From the NCBI GenBank assembly GCA_002633025.1, contig NMRB01000310.1, positions 382,941 through 446,940 of the forward strand: a stretch of 64,000 nt of DNA. Reading direction: 5' to 3'. Origin of the DNA: Notospermus geniculatus. Lineage: Eukaryota > Nemertea > Pilidiophora > Heteronemertea > Lineidae. Under the pieces are notes generated by a model that made no database searches, was not told where the DNA came from, and was given only the letters and a program-made list of their open reading frames with translations. Positions 12,701 to 24,206 of the stretch are shown here, piece by piece; the first letter of the stretch is position 1, and each line of letters starts with the position of its first letter. The position numbers and the translations under genes were made by a program.

Positions 12701-15700
12701 TGACATGTAGATAGAGCACGAAGGCCATGGTCGACAGTAGTCATAGATATGGTGGATGGTGTACCTAACTCTAAAGTAACAATCACTGTTTTTCTTAGGC
12801 TTATCAGAACCTGCTTCTGAACGTCTTCCAATTCACCAATAATATGCACCTGTCCTGTACATACTGACCAAAAAATCAACTAAACCACTTGTAAAAAAGC
12901 CTGCTTTCAAGTAAATTTACAAAATTTCATGATTCTACAGATGAGAAATTCATCAGCAGTGTATTTCTTTCTGCTTATTTTGTGAGAATGTCAGTAAATA
13001 TTTACATTAGGTGTTTATCTGCACTCTCTGAAAAAGAAATTCACATGAATCTGTTTTCAGTTTTTCACTACCGTACATGTCTTCTAACATTTCACAATTC
13101 CGCACCATTATGAGCTGTATTTATTATCGGGTATTATTCCCTTGTAGATATTTACCGCTGATAATTACTTTAGTTTCTAGTTTCTTTTATCATGTTTATC
13201 AGTCTCTATGAAGTCTTGATGTGACATTATTTGAACTGACACCATGGCATCGTGATGTGACATGGCTTGACACTATGGCATCTTGCTGTGATATGGCCTG
13301 ACACCATGATATCTAGGTGTGACATGGCCTGACACCATGGCATCTTGCTGTGACATCATCTTCGATAATCGAAGGCCGATCTGCTCTCCACTGCGTTGCA
13401 TCGCACATCACCCTTCGAGAAAGTGACCGGTCCACGGCGTATCTGCCGCCTCGAGAAGAAGAGGCCAATCAGAATCGGTGTTGTAAAATTTGAATCGTGG
13501 TACAAAGAGTGGCAGCCGAAGACCCGATATAAAGTGCAATATGATTGGTCGCCCAGTAAAGTTGGCATCGTGCCAAGATATGCCGCTGACTGGTCTATTT
13601 CTCGAAGGGTGATGTGCGATGTAACGCAGTGGAGAGCAGATCAGCCTTCGATTATCGAAGATGTGTGACATGGGTTTAGAATGCCTTGACACCAATTTCG
13701 TGTAAGTTTATTTAAGACAGCAACATTAGGCATGTTTTGACACTGTGTTCTAGTGTGATCGGCATGTCAGGATCATTGCTGCTCTCAGACTGGGCAGCAA
13801 TGCTTTCTCAGTTATGGTGAAGCCTACTGATTGTGAGTATTATGACAAAGACTCCTGAAAGTCTAAACAGAATGCCACCAAACATATACTTTCATTAAGA
13901 CATAAAGTCAACAGATATCTCTCCTCATAAAATAGCCAGGTTTCCATGATTCCTTCATTGTATCCATGTTGTAAAAAGTGTCGTAAATGATGTGTTGATT
14001 TCCTCTCATCCTGTGGTACCACTCACTCTGTGTCAGATTATTTTCTCCTTCGTGACTTCACTGTTCTCCAATCATGAATCAAATCATTCAGTGCATGCAA
14101 AACTGAATATCCGTGTGAAAATTTCCCAACCTGATTTCAAATCTGGGCATTTCCGAAATACTCCCCTGACCATTACCTCTTTACCCAGGATAGATATTTC
14201 CAAAGTTTGTGTCTTTCTTCATTGATTTATCTTCTTCTACAGCCTCGCAAAGCCCTGCTGGAACAGTTGGCTACAGTATTAGGCAATGATGAATATCTCC
14301 CTGAGTGCTTTGTTCTAGTCAACACATCTGATGGACCAGGCCAGGTAGGTTGGGAGGATGGTCAAGTTTGGTTCACTTAGAACACTTTAACAGCTCTGGA
14401 AGGGCAAAGTTGCTGTTAGGAGAAAGTATCCTTCAAAATCATAGCAGCTTCAACTCCAAACAAGCTCTGTTTGATTGACTTTCCTCAGTCTCATCCCCTC
14501 TCCGTGATGGTGATGGGGTGACCTTCTTGACTGTAACTGAAGGGGCATGTTTCATCTTTCCAGGCTCTTGCCCACAAACTACAAGAAGCTCACTACAAAG
14601 TCATCTGCACATGCTCAAAGGCTGATGTTAAGGCCACCATTTCTCACTTTGTCTCAAAACTACAAAAATAGTAAGTATTTCCTTGTTTTTACGGTTGTCT
14701 GCAGAATGGGCCAATAAGAAGACTTGAAAATCTTTGATTGATTCTGTCTGTTGGGTTGATGTGTGGGATATTCTTTCCTAAACAACATCCTACATAATAA
14801 TCTGTTTAAAACTGTACGGGTACTTTCTCTCATTACAGTTGCAATAGCAATAACAGAGCACCGAATCCAGTGAAGATTGGCATAGCTGGGGGTGATGGTT
14901 ACATCAACTCAGTATTACGACCGTACGTGGAACAGTTCTCAGCCAAGTCTCCCGACTGGCAGTGTTACATCAAGTTTTATTTAATACCAATTGGTAAGTC
15001 AACACTGAATAAATGGAATCTTCCTGTAGAGTTCTTGGCCAGATCTTGCTGGCTGAGTTGCAGGAAGTTCCAAGTGTACCCATTAGTCATCTTGGCATAT
15101 TGAGGCCTATGGTCACTTCCCCTTTGGACTACGCTCCACTCACAGCACAGCGTAGTCCGAATGATCTTTGTTGAATGACGTTAGAAGCTGCCAAGTTCTG
15201 TGTTGAATCTTTGGTATTCAAACTCTCTTAAACAGAAGTTGAAGTGGTCTTACGTTGACCTGACCTCAATATCATACCCTTACGTCTGTAATCAGTCTGC
15301 TCTTACAACAGGTTCAACTTCGATACTGACAGTTTGTCGTGTGGTAACATGACGTGACGAACATTAATTGGGTCAATATTTGACCAGTCAGTTGAGATTC
15401 TAAGTGGCTTTTCCTTGGCTGAAGTACGTTGTTTGTCTATCACAATATCAGAATATTTTCAAATCAAGTGGTGTTTGTGGTGAATTTGTTTGCATCAGTT
15501 AACAACTTACCTTTTTTTGACCAGCTGAGTAATCTGAAGACTTGAAAATCATGATAATCTCACCAAACTCGTTTTGGCATGTGCACCTAAACAGCCCACT
15601 TGTCTGTAAACCATGTACTTTCTACTTCAAAATGTCTAGAAGGGGAAATATGATCCATGAAAACTGTTGATGAAGTAAGCAAGTTCTGAGGAGTACTCCA

Positions 15701-18700
15701 TGGAAAAATGTAGAGTTTCTTGAGAACGAGGTTGGAGTGGTCTTGGTTTGTGAAAAATGAAATCGGGTAACCGAATCTGCCACCTCAGCGACATTTGATA
15801 CATGAATTACATGATGGTAAAAAATGCATCTTCATGTTGTGCTTAAACAGATTCTGACTGTCGATCACATGGGCTGAACCACAATCGGGACTCAGGCATA
15901 CCCCTTCCTTTTAACACAGTATTGGCTTGTAGAGCCCGTTCCTGAAGTGATTTCTTGTTTCTTTGCAGGTGCTAGTTTAATTGGTAAATACATTGCCAGC
16001 ATAGATGTATCATATTGCTCTTTATTTGGAGACAGTTGGTGGAGGGACACGTTTGACAAGATGGACAATCAGAAATCAGGTTGGTTGAGGGACCATCTCC
16101 AGAATAGCACTTCGTGATTAACAGTGCTCCTCCATGAGGGTTTTCTCATGCAAGTGGGATCATAATGGGCAATTTACCATTGTTGTTTTCCTAAGGCTTC
16201 CTGTACATAGAAGTATACGGTATACGAAACAGCCGGTAAACAATGGCTTCACGGCCGTGAATCCTCAGGAAGCCTTTGTTAATCGGTGTTTTCCTATACC
16301 GTATACTTCAATGTAAGGGAAGCCTTACGGCTTACTCTGAGACCAATGACACAAATGACTTCCCATAATTTTCTATGGTTGAGTTGCCCGTTGAGAGCCA
16401 ACTTACACCACAAGACTCTCGCCTGGAGGAGCACATTCATTGGCCAGTTTCATGACAACATGGGAGGTGGCAGCACCATATTGAGTGTTCCTGGCACAGG
16501 GAGAGAGAGCTTCTCTGAACCTTACCCCTGTAATAATTGAAAAAATACAAACTAGAACACGAAGTGCCTTTCTCCGGACGAAGACATGACCTCAGAATCA
16601 CAACTTACCCTCATGTATGCCTTAGTTTTACCTTGAGTTGTTACTATTTTCAGATATGTTTGAAGTCGTCAATAGAATCAAAAGATATCTTTCAAGTGCA
16701 AGTAATGTACTACAACTGCCAATAGCAGAGGCCATGGTCACTTACAAGGAAAAAAGGTGCTTCTTAATTTGATCTCACTTGACACATATCCATGAAAAGA
16801 TTGTTATAAGGGCTTCAAATCCTGTGCTAAATCTTGATTACTTCCTTGAAAACACAAGTAGTTTGAGGACGCTGTTGTAATCACTTGTTCGCAGCTCAAG
16901 GTCATATGATACTCGTCTTTGACAAGTTGTCAAAAGGGGTAGGATGGGAACTTTTCCAAGGTCTCAATATTTTGTCACCTCTCTTCATGCTCCCATTCCC
17001 AAGAGAAGTTGTTGGATATGAAATGGACTTATTCAACATGATACTGTGGAACCTCCATATTAAGTGCTCCTTCAGGGCAGAGAAGATGGTCCTTCTCCCG
17101 ATATTCAAAGGTCAAAATGAATAAAAATTTGCAGTGTGGGACTCAACCTCGGCATTCTTAATCGATGTGTCCTGTTGGCAGTAGTGTCCACAAAAGGGAG
17201 GTTCCACTGTTCTACAGCTCGACAAGCCACCTGTTTCAGCTGCTGACCCCATATTTCTTGTTTTTATTACAGTACGGATGAGGAGTCTTCCCAGATTTTC
17301 ATACCATTCTTAAACGTAAGTATATATCTTTTAGGAAGTCAGCATATTCCAATGTCTATACAGCAGGATGTCCAGATGTCAAGCATTACTTGACCTGATA
17401 AGTCCTTGAGTGAAATAATCAAGGTATTTATAGCTTACGGCTGGTTAGGTCCATGATGTCATTCTCTATTGAATATTACTCATCACTATTGACCTTTGAT
17501 GTCAGTCAAGTACCTGTGTCCGTCCCGTGGATGAATTCATGGTTGATATTTAGACCAGTGGTGCCCTCAAGTGGAGCAATACATTGTACTGACTGAACGG
17601 TTGAGCACGTATTGCACAAAACAAGGAACCCAGTGCATGGGAAACTACTGCTGTTGAAACAGGTGTTAAGGCTTGCGTGCTGTCAGTTGAAACAGGTTCT
17701 CCCATCATGAACCATTTGACCAATCCTGCCATTCTGTTCATGTTTATTTGTATTTCCTCTTACAGGAAGTCAGAATAGGCCCTGCTGATCTCAATCAATC
17801 CATGTCAGGTGTGTATACAATGTACCAAATTAGAGTATGAAAATTTCTTGGGATTTTTTTTCTGTGACTTCGGTACTTTGGTCATGTCACTTTCCATTCA
17901 CCCTGATGAACACCACGCATTTGATACCAAATTGGTATTTTCTCTAATAGTGAATATGATTTGCCCTATGACCAGATATTTGCTCTCGTTGGTCCAAAAT
18001 TTTGTCAATCCCATGATTTGATGCAAATTGAAATGAAAAATCGAGGCCTAGCCAGCAAAATGAGACCGTAATGGTGGACTCTTGACTACTGTTGATTTTA
18101 CAGGACTTCAAAGGGTCACCAGTATTAAGGGTCTTGTCCGTCAAAAAGGGGTTAGCGTAATCTGTGGTTAGTAAACACCCCTTGACAAAATTCTGTGCAA
18201 ATTTCATTTGGTGCCCTTTTATTGATCAATCACTTTGAGTTTGATAACCGGTGCCAGTTTGATACTTTTCATATCTTCGTCCTTTACATTACTCAAGATA
18301 AACTTCATCTTTTTACCACTTTTATCTACTCACGCATCTTATTCAGTCTTGCTTAAGTCCCGTTTAAACCCCCTCAGGGGGAAGGAGTCCTGGGGCAGTT
18401 TTCCAATTCAGATTGTTGTAAGACAGAGATTCGTCATAGAGGAGTGTGTGGTGACTCCTTCCCCTATACCCTGCGATCCACACCCTGCTTGCTCAAAATG
18501 ACTTCAACATTCTGAACTTAACAACTGAACATGTTACAGGAACTTGAATTTACTGACAAGCTCAAGTTTGTTCCCTTCTCGTAGTTGTCGTGCTTTGATT
18601 TGAGGACAAGTAGATCATAAATCATACCATGAAGAACTGTTTGAAGACCTACACTGCAATCTCTCTGCAGTAGAAGCCTCCAATCAGCGCTTGCTTTGAT

Positions 18701-19987
18701 GAATTGCCGGTATGTTTTGGGCTTTCGCACAGCTGTGTTGAGTTGTTCACAAATGGACCCCAGAATTTTCACTTCATACCTCGATTTTGCAGTTGACCTC
18801 GATGAAAATGTGCCCTCAACAACCGCATCAGGGTCACCACCTACACAAAGTTATATGGAAAAGGTCAAAGATCAACAACATACACCACCGAATTCACCAA
18901 GCATCAATAATGTGGTCGCCTCATGCAGGTAAAGAACTGGTCTCCGTTATCTTTGGTTAGCCACAGTTTTGTTGGTGTACCGATAGATTGAGTTTTCTCT
19001 GAAGGCAGCAGTGTTGACTTCTAAACACAGTTGCATTGTTACTGCAATGGGGAGTGTTTCTGGCATGGCATCTGAGTTTAATTTTGTGTTTTTTCAGCCA
19101 ATCAGGTGGGCCACAGGCATCCCCATCGGGAGTGTTCAGCAGTCCTGGTGGTGAATACATGGACCTGCAGCTGGACTACTGGACCATGATTCCAAGATCA
19201 GAAACTAGTGAGATTAAGGAAAAACTCAGCAAAAAGGAGAGCACAAAAACAACTCCGAAGCAAGATAGTGCCAAAGTTTCAAAGCCCGAGAGTGCTAAGG
19301 TTGCTGTCAAACAAGACAGTTCGAAGAATATTCTGAAGTCTGAGAGTACAAAAGCTTCCCTGAAGACAGGGTTCAAGTGTGTACAAGTGTTCAGGTTACC
19401 ACAGATTGGAGAGGGGTTGTCGGCGACGATGTGTATGATGGTGGTTGCCAAGGAGAAGAAGGGGAAAAGTAAGTCCCTATTTGCCTTGTTTTTTGCATGG
19501 AAAATGAGAGTTGGGTGAGAATTATGTACCTGTACCGTAATGGTGAAGAGACTGCCAAAGTAAGGTGTGTACATTGAGGAATCTGGGAAAACTTTAACTG
19601 TCTGTGTATTACTGTTCCTTTCCTTCTGATCTTCCAGTCATGAGAATAGGAAAGAAATCGAAGGAGACAGAATCGAAGAGCCAAATGATAGAAGCAATCA
19701 ATCGACTGATCTGTACATCAAAAAGTCAAACAACCCCTCTCAAAGGTAGGAAGATGTTTCTCACACATGGTGAATTAGTTGTTAAAGGCAGTTTTAGCTC
19801 TTGAGGTTTGTCCCTCTCTTTCCAATCCGTTCCTCCCCTCATATCATACTGACTGTCTTTTCCTTGTTTTCCAGTGACCATCGACGGGATTGACTGGGCA
19901 GGAGTGAAATTTTTTCAGTTGTCATCAACGTGGCAAACCCACATCAAACACTTTCCTGTGGCAGTGTTTATATACACTGAACCATAA
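705..19987 (+). CDS. PACS: PACS (phosphofurin acidic cluster sorting protein), C-terminal part
   Basis: PACS proteins are cytosolic connectors that bind acidic-cluster motifs of furin and other cargo and link them to adaptors in endosome-to-TGN and ER traffic. I placed exons by homology and GT/AG sites: 705-764, 1767-1927, 2528-2579, 3701-3934 (second copy 6859-7092), 14243-14344, 14564-14670, 14839-14993, 15969-16079, 16654-16756, 17273-17315, 17766-17808, 18793-18928, 19098-19468, 19638-19745, 19875-19987. All phases join in frame, giving about 632 residues with one copy of the duplicated exon. Diagnostic pieces are QRNIKQKFIALLRRFKVSEE (first exon), the acidic stretch ending SDSGPEM (the region that holds the CK2-regulated serine of PACS-1), and the conserved C-terminal region ending ITIDG-like VTIDGIDWAGVKFFQLSS. 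The furin-binding region and start codon are upstream of the window. Invertebrates usually have one PACS, so it is not assigned to PACS1 or PACS2. Confidence 0.93.
1166..1270. mobile_element. Foldback MITE, GGGGCC-ended family, copy 2
   Basis: Diverged copy with ends GGGTCCATAATCATACTTAT and, inverted, GGGGTCCATATTCATAAAAC. Size and centre resemble the copy at 404-511. Confidence 0.55.
3331..3561. mobile_element. Tigger/pogo-like MITE remnant (duplicated with copy A)
   Basis: Ends are degenerate versions of CAGTGGAACCTC: CATTGGAACCTCCAATTGTG on the left and, inverted, CCACAATGGAACTTCC on the right. Internal GTCC-rich words match better copies such as 9231-9419. A counterpart is at about 6427-6718 in copy B. 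Confidence 0.5.
3701..3934 (+). CDS. PACS: PACS serine/lysine-rich linker exon, copy A
   Basis: This 234-nt exon begins after a TTCCCCAG acceptor and ends at GTG followed by the donor GTAGGT. It encodes 78 residues rich in Ser, Asp, Lys and Glu (for example RNDSDSHPENLTDHEHSDP), fitting the poorly conserved middle region of PACS. It is symmetric (phase 0 at both ends). An apparently identical exon lies at 6859-7092 within the duplicated segment. The open frame that reads into it from 3488 is intron sequence upstream of the acceptor, since the preceding coding exon ends at 2579. Confidence 0.8.
5313..5489. other. Assembly gap (177 N)
   Basis: Run of Ns between the two copies of the PACS-exon duplication. 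The right side opens directly into a tRNA-derived SINE. Confidence 1.
5490..5640 (+). mobile_element. tRNA-derived SINE, copy 1
   Basis: The head resembles a tRNA: an A-box-like GTGGCGCAATGG and a clear B box in GCGGGTTCGATTCCCGGTC. It is followed by a tRNA-unrelated body with TTTTCTCCGGGCACTCCGGT. The same head and body recur at 48758-48905. The 5' end may be cut by the gap. It is called a SINE and not a tRNA gene because the cloverleaf is imperfect and the body is shared between copies. Confidence 0.8.
5722..8470. repeat. Direct duplication, copy B
   Basis: Matches copy A. Visible differences include a 16-bp local duplication near 6476-6495 (repeated TCTCCTTTAGGAC) and a roughly 50-bp segment at 6613-6662 absent from copy A, both inside a Tigger-like repeat. 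The PACS exon inside appears unchanged. After 8470 the sequence is single copy. Confidence 0.9.
6859..7092 (+). CDS. PACS: PACS serine/lysine-rich linker exon, copy B
   Basis: Second copy of the 78-residue exon, with the same acceptor, donor and reading frame as copy A. By eye the 234 bases are the same, while flanking intron sequence shows scattered substitutions and a few indels. If both copies were present on one chromosome they could be spliced in together or alternately without shifting the frame. An unmerged second haplotype is an equally good or better explanation because the copies are separated by an assembly gap. Confidence 0.7.
9231..9419. mobile_element. Tigger/pogo-like MITE with TA target duplication
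   Basis: Terminal inverted repeats start CAGTGGAATCTCTGTTGTGG and, inverted, CAGTGGAACCTCCCACAGTG. TA dinucleotides flank both ends (9229-9230 and 9420-9421). The CAGTGGAACCTC start and TA duplication are typical of pogo/Tigger (Tc1/mariner superfamily). 189 bp, non-coding. Confidence 0.8.
13205..13356. repeat. Minisatellite, about 36-bp unit
   Basis: Four diverged repeats built on TGACACCATGGCATCTTG and TGTGACATGGCC. A further partial unit continues after the MITE at about 13664-13700, so the MITE interrupted the array. Confidence 0.75.
13357..13663. mobile_element. hAT-like MITE with 8-bp target duplication
   Basis: 307 bp with near-perfect terminal inverted repeats of about 70 bp, starting CATCTTCGATAATCGAAGG. 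The element is flanked by the direct repeat TGTGACAT at 13349-13356 and 13664-13671. An 8-bp duplication suits hAT. It carries no transposase; the reading frame across it is a by-product of the palindrome. Confidence 0.88.
16194..16325. mobile_element. Foldback MITE with TA target duplication
   Basis: Inverted arms of about 60 bp beginning AGGCTTCCTGTACATAGAAG, flanked by TA on both sides, in the PACS intron between exons at 15969 and 16654. The arms contain the word GAAGTATACGGTATA. Confidence 0.75.
16370..16445. repeat. Dispersed repeat fragment shared with about 28885-28955
   Basis: GAGAGCCAACTTACACCACA followed by AGACTCTCGCCTGGAGGAGC matches, with substitutions, the segment at about 28885-28955. 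No coding potential or ends could be defined. Confidence 0.5.
17044..17210. mobile_element. Tigger-like MITE remnant in PACS intron
   Basis: Left end CTGTGGAACCTCCATATTAA and right end, inverted, ACAGTGGAACCTCCCTTTTG, with the GTCC-rich interior of this family. It ends about 60 bp before the acceptor of the exon at 17273. Confidence 0.6.
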
Positions 19988-20287
19988 GAAATAAGAAAAC
20001 CTGGTCACATGTACTTATGTGGTGTTACGGTGTGCTAATCCTTAATGTACACTGAGATGATTTGGATATTGCCCACACTGAGAGCCAAGATGGAATTTTC
20101 TGGTCATGTATGTGAGATGCTTTCTTTCTGGACTCTGTGTTTACAAGCTCAAAACCAAGATAGAACCCTGTGAAGGAGTGCACTCATATTGTGGTTGATA
20201 ATGAATGCTGTATGAAGCACATGTATGTAGCTGTGATTGGAACAAGATATGCACCTGGGCCATGATCGAATGCATCAGGAATGGATG

Positions 20288-20790
20288 GAATGTGGCATCA
20301 TAGATACAGATGCAGAATAGAGTGCTACATCAAGGATGCAGATTGACAATGGAGTGCAGTGTCATAGATGCAGATCCACAATGAAGTGCTGCATCATGGA
20401 TACAGATCCACAATGGAATGCTGCATCATGGATACAGATCCACAATGAAGTGCTGCATCATGGATACAGATCCACAATGGAGTGCTGCATCATGGATACA
20501 GATCCACAATGGAGTGCTGCATCATGGATACAGATCCACAATGGAGTGCTACATCATGGACACAGATCCACAATGGCGTGCTACATCATGGATACAGATC
20601 CCCAATGAAGTGCAGTATCATAGATACAGATCCTCATTGGAGTGCAGTATCATGAATACAGATCCACAATCAAGTGCAGTATCAGAGATACAGATCCACA
20701 TTGAAGTGCAGTATCATGGATGCAGATCCACAGTGGTGTGCTACATCATGGATAGAGATACGTAACAGAGTGCTGCATCATGGATGAAGA
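20288..20790. repeat. 32-bp minisatellite downstream of PACS
   Basis: About 15 units of a 32-bp repeat built on GATACAGATCCACAATGGAG plus TGCTGCATCATG. The array starts about 300 bp after the PACS stop codon and may lie in its 3' UTR. Because 32 is not a multiple of 3, the array is open in several frames and gives repetitive false ORFs (YRSTMECCIMDTDPQW types). Confidence 0.9.
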
Positions 20791-23700
20791 TACATTTTCA
20801 TGGATACAGATCCAATAATATCCACATCATCATCATACAGATACAGATACATACAAAATGCTGCCTCATGGAGAGCCATCATTGAATGCAACATTACAGA
20901 TTCAGTCCCAAAACGGTAATGGAATGTGGATTGGTGCCTGTAGAGGCAATGTGACTTGGAGTGAATGGAAACAAGGCGACCTTAATGGATCCATTTCCCA
21001 GCTCGGGGCTATAAGTGGTAGGTTTACCACATACTCTGTACCTGAACGAAGTACAATATTCACATCGGTTGAGTAGTAAGAGGGTGCAGTATTCACTTTA
21101 ATATACAGTGTACTAATGTTGTGCCAAGAACTAAAGCTCTTTATTTATTGTGGGGACATGCACTCAAGTAGTCATGTCCCTGTTTCTGCCAACACTTCTA
21201 TGCTGTAGTGCTGTTTTATATGATCATCAACTGCCTCAATATCAATGTTTTTGACTTTCAAACGCGTGTAACAAGATCACGAAGTAGAAAGGGGTATGTG
21301 GTTGTAAATTCCTTCTTCAGTCACGGGGTAGAAAGCCACTGTCAGAGTCTCATCCTTAAGATGGAAAACTGCTGCTGTCTTTCAAAATCGGCTCCTTTCC
21401 TCTGTCATTCTCACTGCTTTGGGATCTGCCACTTTCACTTGCAATCATTGAGTACTTCTTGCAAAGTCTAGAATCAAGTTTTCATTGCAAGTTCAGGTGT
21501 ATGTCACGTTCAGACACATTGATATTTCTGGCAGCCAAGTAAGAATAGACCTCTCATTGCCTATCATATGCTGTGGACTAATACCTAGTTTCATGTCGTT
21601 AGTTTTCTAAGTCAAGATGTCATTAGTTAATTCATGCTTTGTATCGAGAGGGTTTCATCGCTTATTTTTGTGGCACGGGGTGTTATGAGAAAATCTGCAG
21701 AGATACAAGTCTACTGTTATATTTATAATTTGTATACTTTTGTAGCCGTCTGGCAAGGTCCGTGCCTTAACATTGCCAAGAACTCAAATCTTTTATCTCA
21801 TTTCGCATCCTCATTGTTTGTTCATCAAGAAAATGGTGCTTTTTGTCAGTTTACAGCATATGAGGGGCAGTCTGTAAAAGTGTAAATAAAACTGCCAAAG
21901 AACCATGAGGTGCGTGACATAAAGTTTCAAAAATGTCTATACTACATGATTTTCTGCAATCCAAGTTTCTTTGAAGTATAATTCCCATGTGGTGTACACG
22001 TGTTCCGTACTCATAGGATTCCTGTTGTCTTGACCCCAGTAAAGTGTTGTGGTCTTCATCAAAATAATACATTTTGAATGTACTGTTCTTCAGCGAGATT
22101 TTGGGTATGGTGATGTAACGAACATCTTGGAAGTACATTCACATCTCCTCTCGAAGGATATGGCATCGCTAATCTTCATAAGTGGAGGAAAACACAGGGT
22201 GGTCCAGAAAATATGCTGGCAGACCCACAGCTATTGTGCTCGTGTGTCACAAAATGAAGTTTTTGAAACATGTTCATGAACTCGATTTTCGCACTTGATA
22301 AATTGCGATGCGTCGATGAAAATGTCATGTGTTATTTATAGTTGAAGTGAAGTGGGTCTAATGGAAGTAAATTGTGCAATATTTGGTGCCGCTATGAGTT
22401 TTAAGTGGGATGTCGTGGACCAACCAATAGGCTGTTGGTCGAGTGACGTGTGCTGGTCACATATAGTGCTTTCTTGTACTCTTGTACTATAAACGTTTGA
22501 TGTGTATATTTGCGATTAGGCCTTATGGATTAATTTATGGATAAATCAGTCAGAAACTGTATTGTGTTGGATGAGAAGGAGGAAGGATTATTCATGAACA
22601 TATACATGTACAGTTGATGCTTTCCAAAATGGAGTGTTTGTTTTGGTGGGAATTGAAAAAATGCAAAATATAATGTAGAATGTGTGATGTCAGATCTCAG
22701 AGAGTCAGAGCTGTTGATTATTTGGCTTCACATCAATAGTTGGCAGCAGCCAAGCTGTTTTCATCAATAATCCCTGAAAGTCATAAGGTTATCAGGGGTT
22801 CTACACGCTCGGCTCTGTTCGCCACAACCCATGACCACAGTGACAGGAAACCAAACGCCAAGAACCCTCAGATAACCACAGGATGTGCCATTTTTCATGA
22901 TCCACCAATGTGAATGTCCTCAAGGGTTTTACGCCGATTTATCCAACTGTTTTGTTGTGATTATGTCAACGTGTGTTTGTTAACGTTATTGACCCCAGGG
23001 TAAATTAAGTATGTTGTAAAGCTGTTATGAACAGGCCTAGGGCATAATGAATTTGCTTGTTACTGAGCTGTTAATGTACAACAGAGTTGTGTAATCAACA
23101 TGTCTCATGGAGTGTATTAGTTTATACAATGTGAAGTCGTAGTTGGGCATTTTAGTTGATTTACATGTTGAGTTCAATCAGTTAAATATGTTTCAACTTA
23201 GTTACTTTCACTGTATTAATTCTGTCTCTCATAGTTCTGGTTTTAGAGAAATGGGGACACCAAAATAAGCTGCAGTCTCCATCAGATGAATGTGGACGAG
23301 CCTGGCTGAACCCTGCAAGGGTCCCATCAGGGCCTAGTTTACTTCGGTCCTAAAAGGGGACCATCTCCAGGTTAGGATCAATTCAGATCAACTTGTGTGC
23401 TGTGTGAGTTCCTTTAATCGAATGACCTCAACCCAGCTGACCTTTGGGAAACCACTCTTTATTTATTTTGCACCAAAATTTTGTTCAAGAAGGGGGAAAA
23501 GTTTGTTTTATGGTGCTAAAAAGGGTTTTATACATTGCGTTCAAATGTCTGAAAAGTTATTTGGTGATGCCATAGAAATAGTTCTGAAAAATGGCTGTGG
23601 ATTTTGCCATTTTCAGAGTTTACATGGACTTGAATCAGTTCCTCACCCGTTTCTCAATTCAGATTTCTTGCTGTCGATTACTGTACATAATCTTCTTGTG

Positions 23701-24206
23701 CCATTACTTTCCGTTACCTGCGTTCATCATTGACTTAAACTATTGAAATATTTCTTTCAACCTTGTTCATCGTTGCAATGAATTTCTTAACTTATTCAAC
23801 CTTTCTTGCAGTTTTGGTCAACATGAATCAATAGGCCAAGTTGTGAAGTTAATGTTTGGAGTTAGTTGTCACTCTTTATGTCAGCATTCACATAAATCTG
23901 CCCTGCCCTGCAAAATAAACATACCGGTATTTTGACAAAACCAGCATGCTGAAACATGACCAGAAGAAGGTATCTTGTGATGTTCTATTTTGGAGAAATT
24001 TCTCTGAAGATCACTGAATGAATTAGGCTCGTAGTAAATACCAGATGCATCCAGTCTATAGTTAGTGTTGTCAGTATTATAGCCCAGGTCAGTAGAAGAT
24101 TTGGCACTGCAAACTGGGGATGGGGGAGTTTGGATGGAAGAGGTGATGTAGTATGGGAGGGGGGATTTGCAGTTACAAGTCAACAGGCACTAGTCATAGT
24201 TATTAT
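20791..24206. other. Gene-free stretch downstream of PACS
   Basis: No supported exon. An AATAAA-type word at about 21883-21888 could be a distal PACS polyadenylation signal, but nothing ties it to the transcript. The sequence is AT-rich and lacks clear repeats. Confidence 0.45.

Larger units (their letters stand above)
7093..14242. other. PACS: Large PACS intron (about 7.1 kb)
   Basis: No exon could be supported here. It holds the rest of duplication copy B, a Tigger-like MITE at 9231, a minisatellite at about 13205-13356 and a hAT-like MITE at 13357. The other open frames have no recognisable protein features. Confidence 0.6.

Noticed and set aside
13396-13668. 90-codon ORF
   Set aside because: Lies wholly within the hAT-like MITE; its two ends are inverse copies of each other.
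15121-15165. Hairpin GGACTACGCT..AGCGTAGTCC as an RNA gene
   Set aside because: Only 10 bp per arm with a short loop, no conservation evidence; likely chance or repeat-derived.
20336-20765. Repetitive ORFs of 90 and 115 codons
   Set aside because: They arise from the 32-bp minisatellite being open in several frames, and have no start context or homology.
20280-20800. CRISPR-like array
   Set aside because: Units are contiguous with no unique spacers, in a eukaryotic genome.
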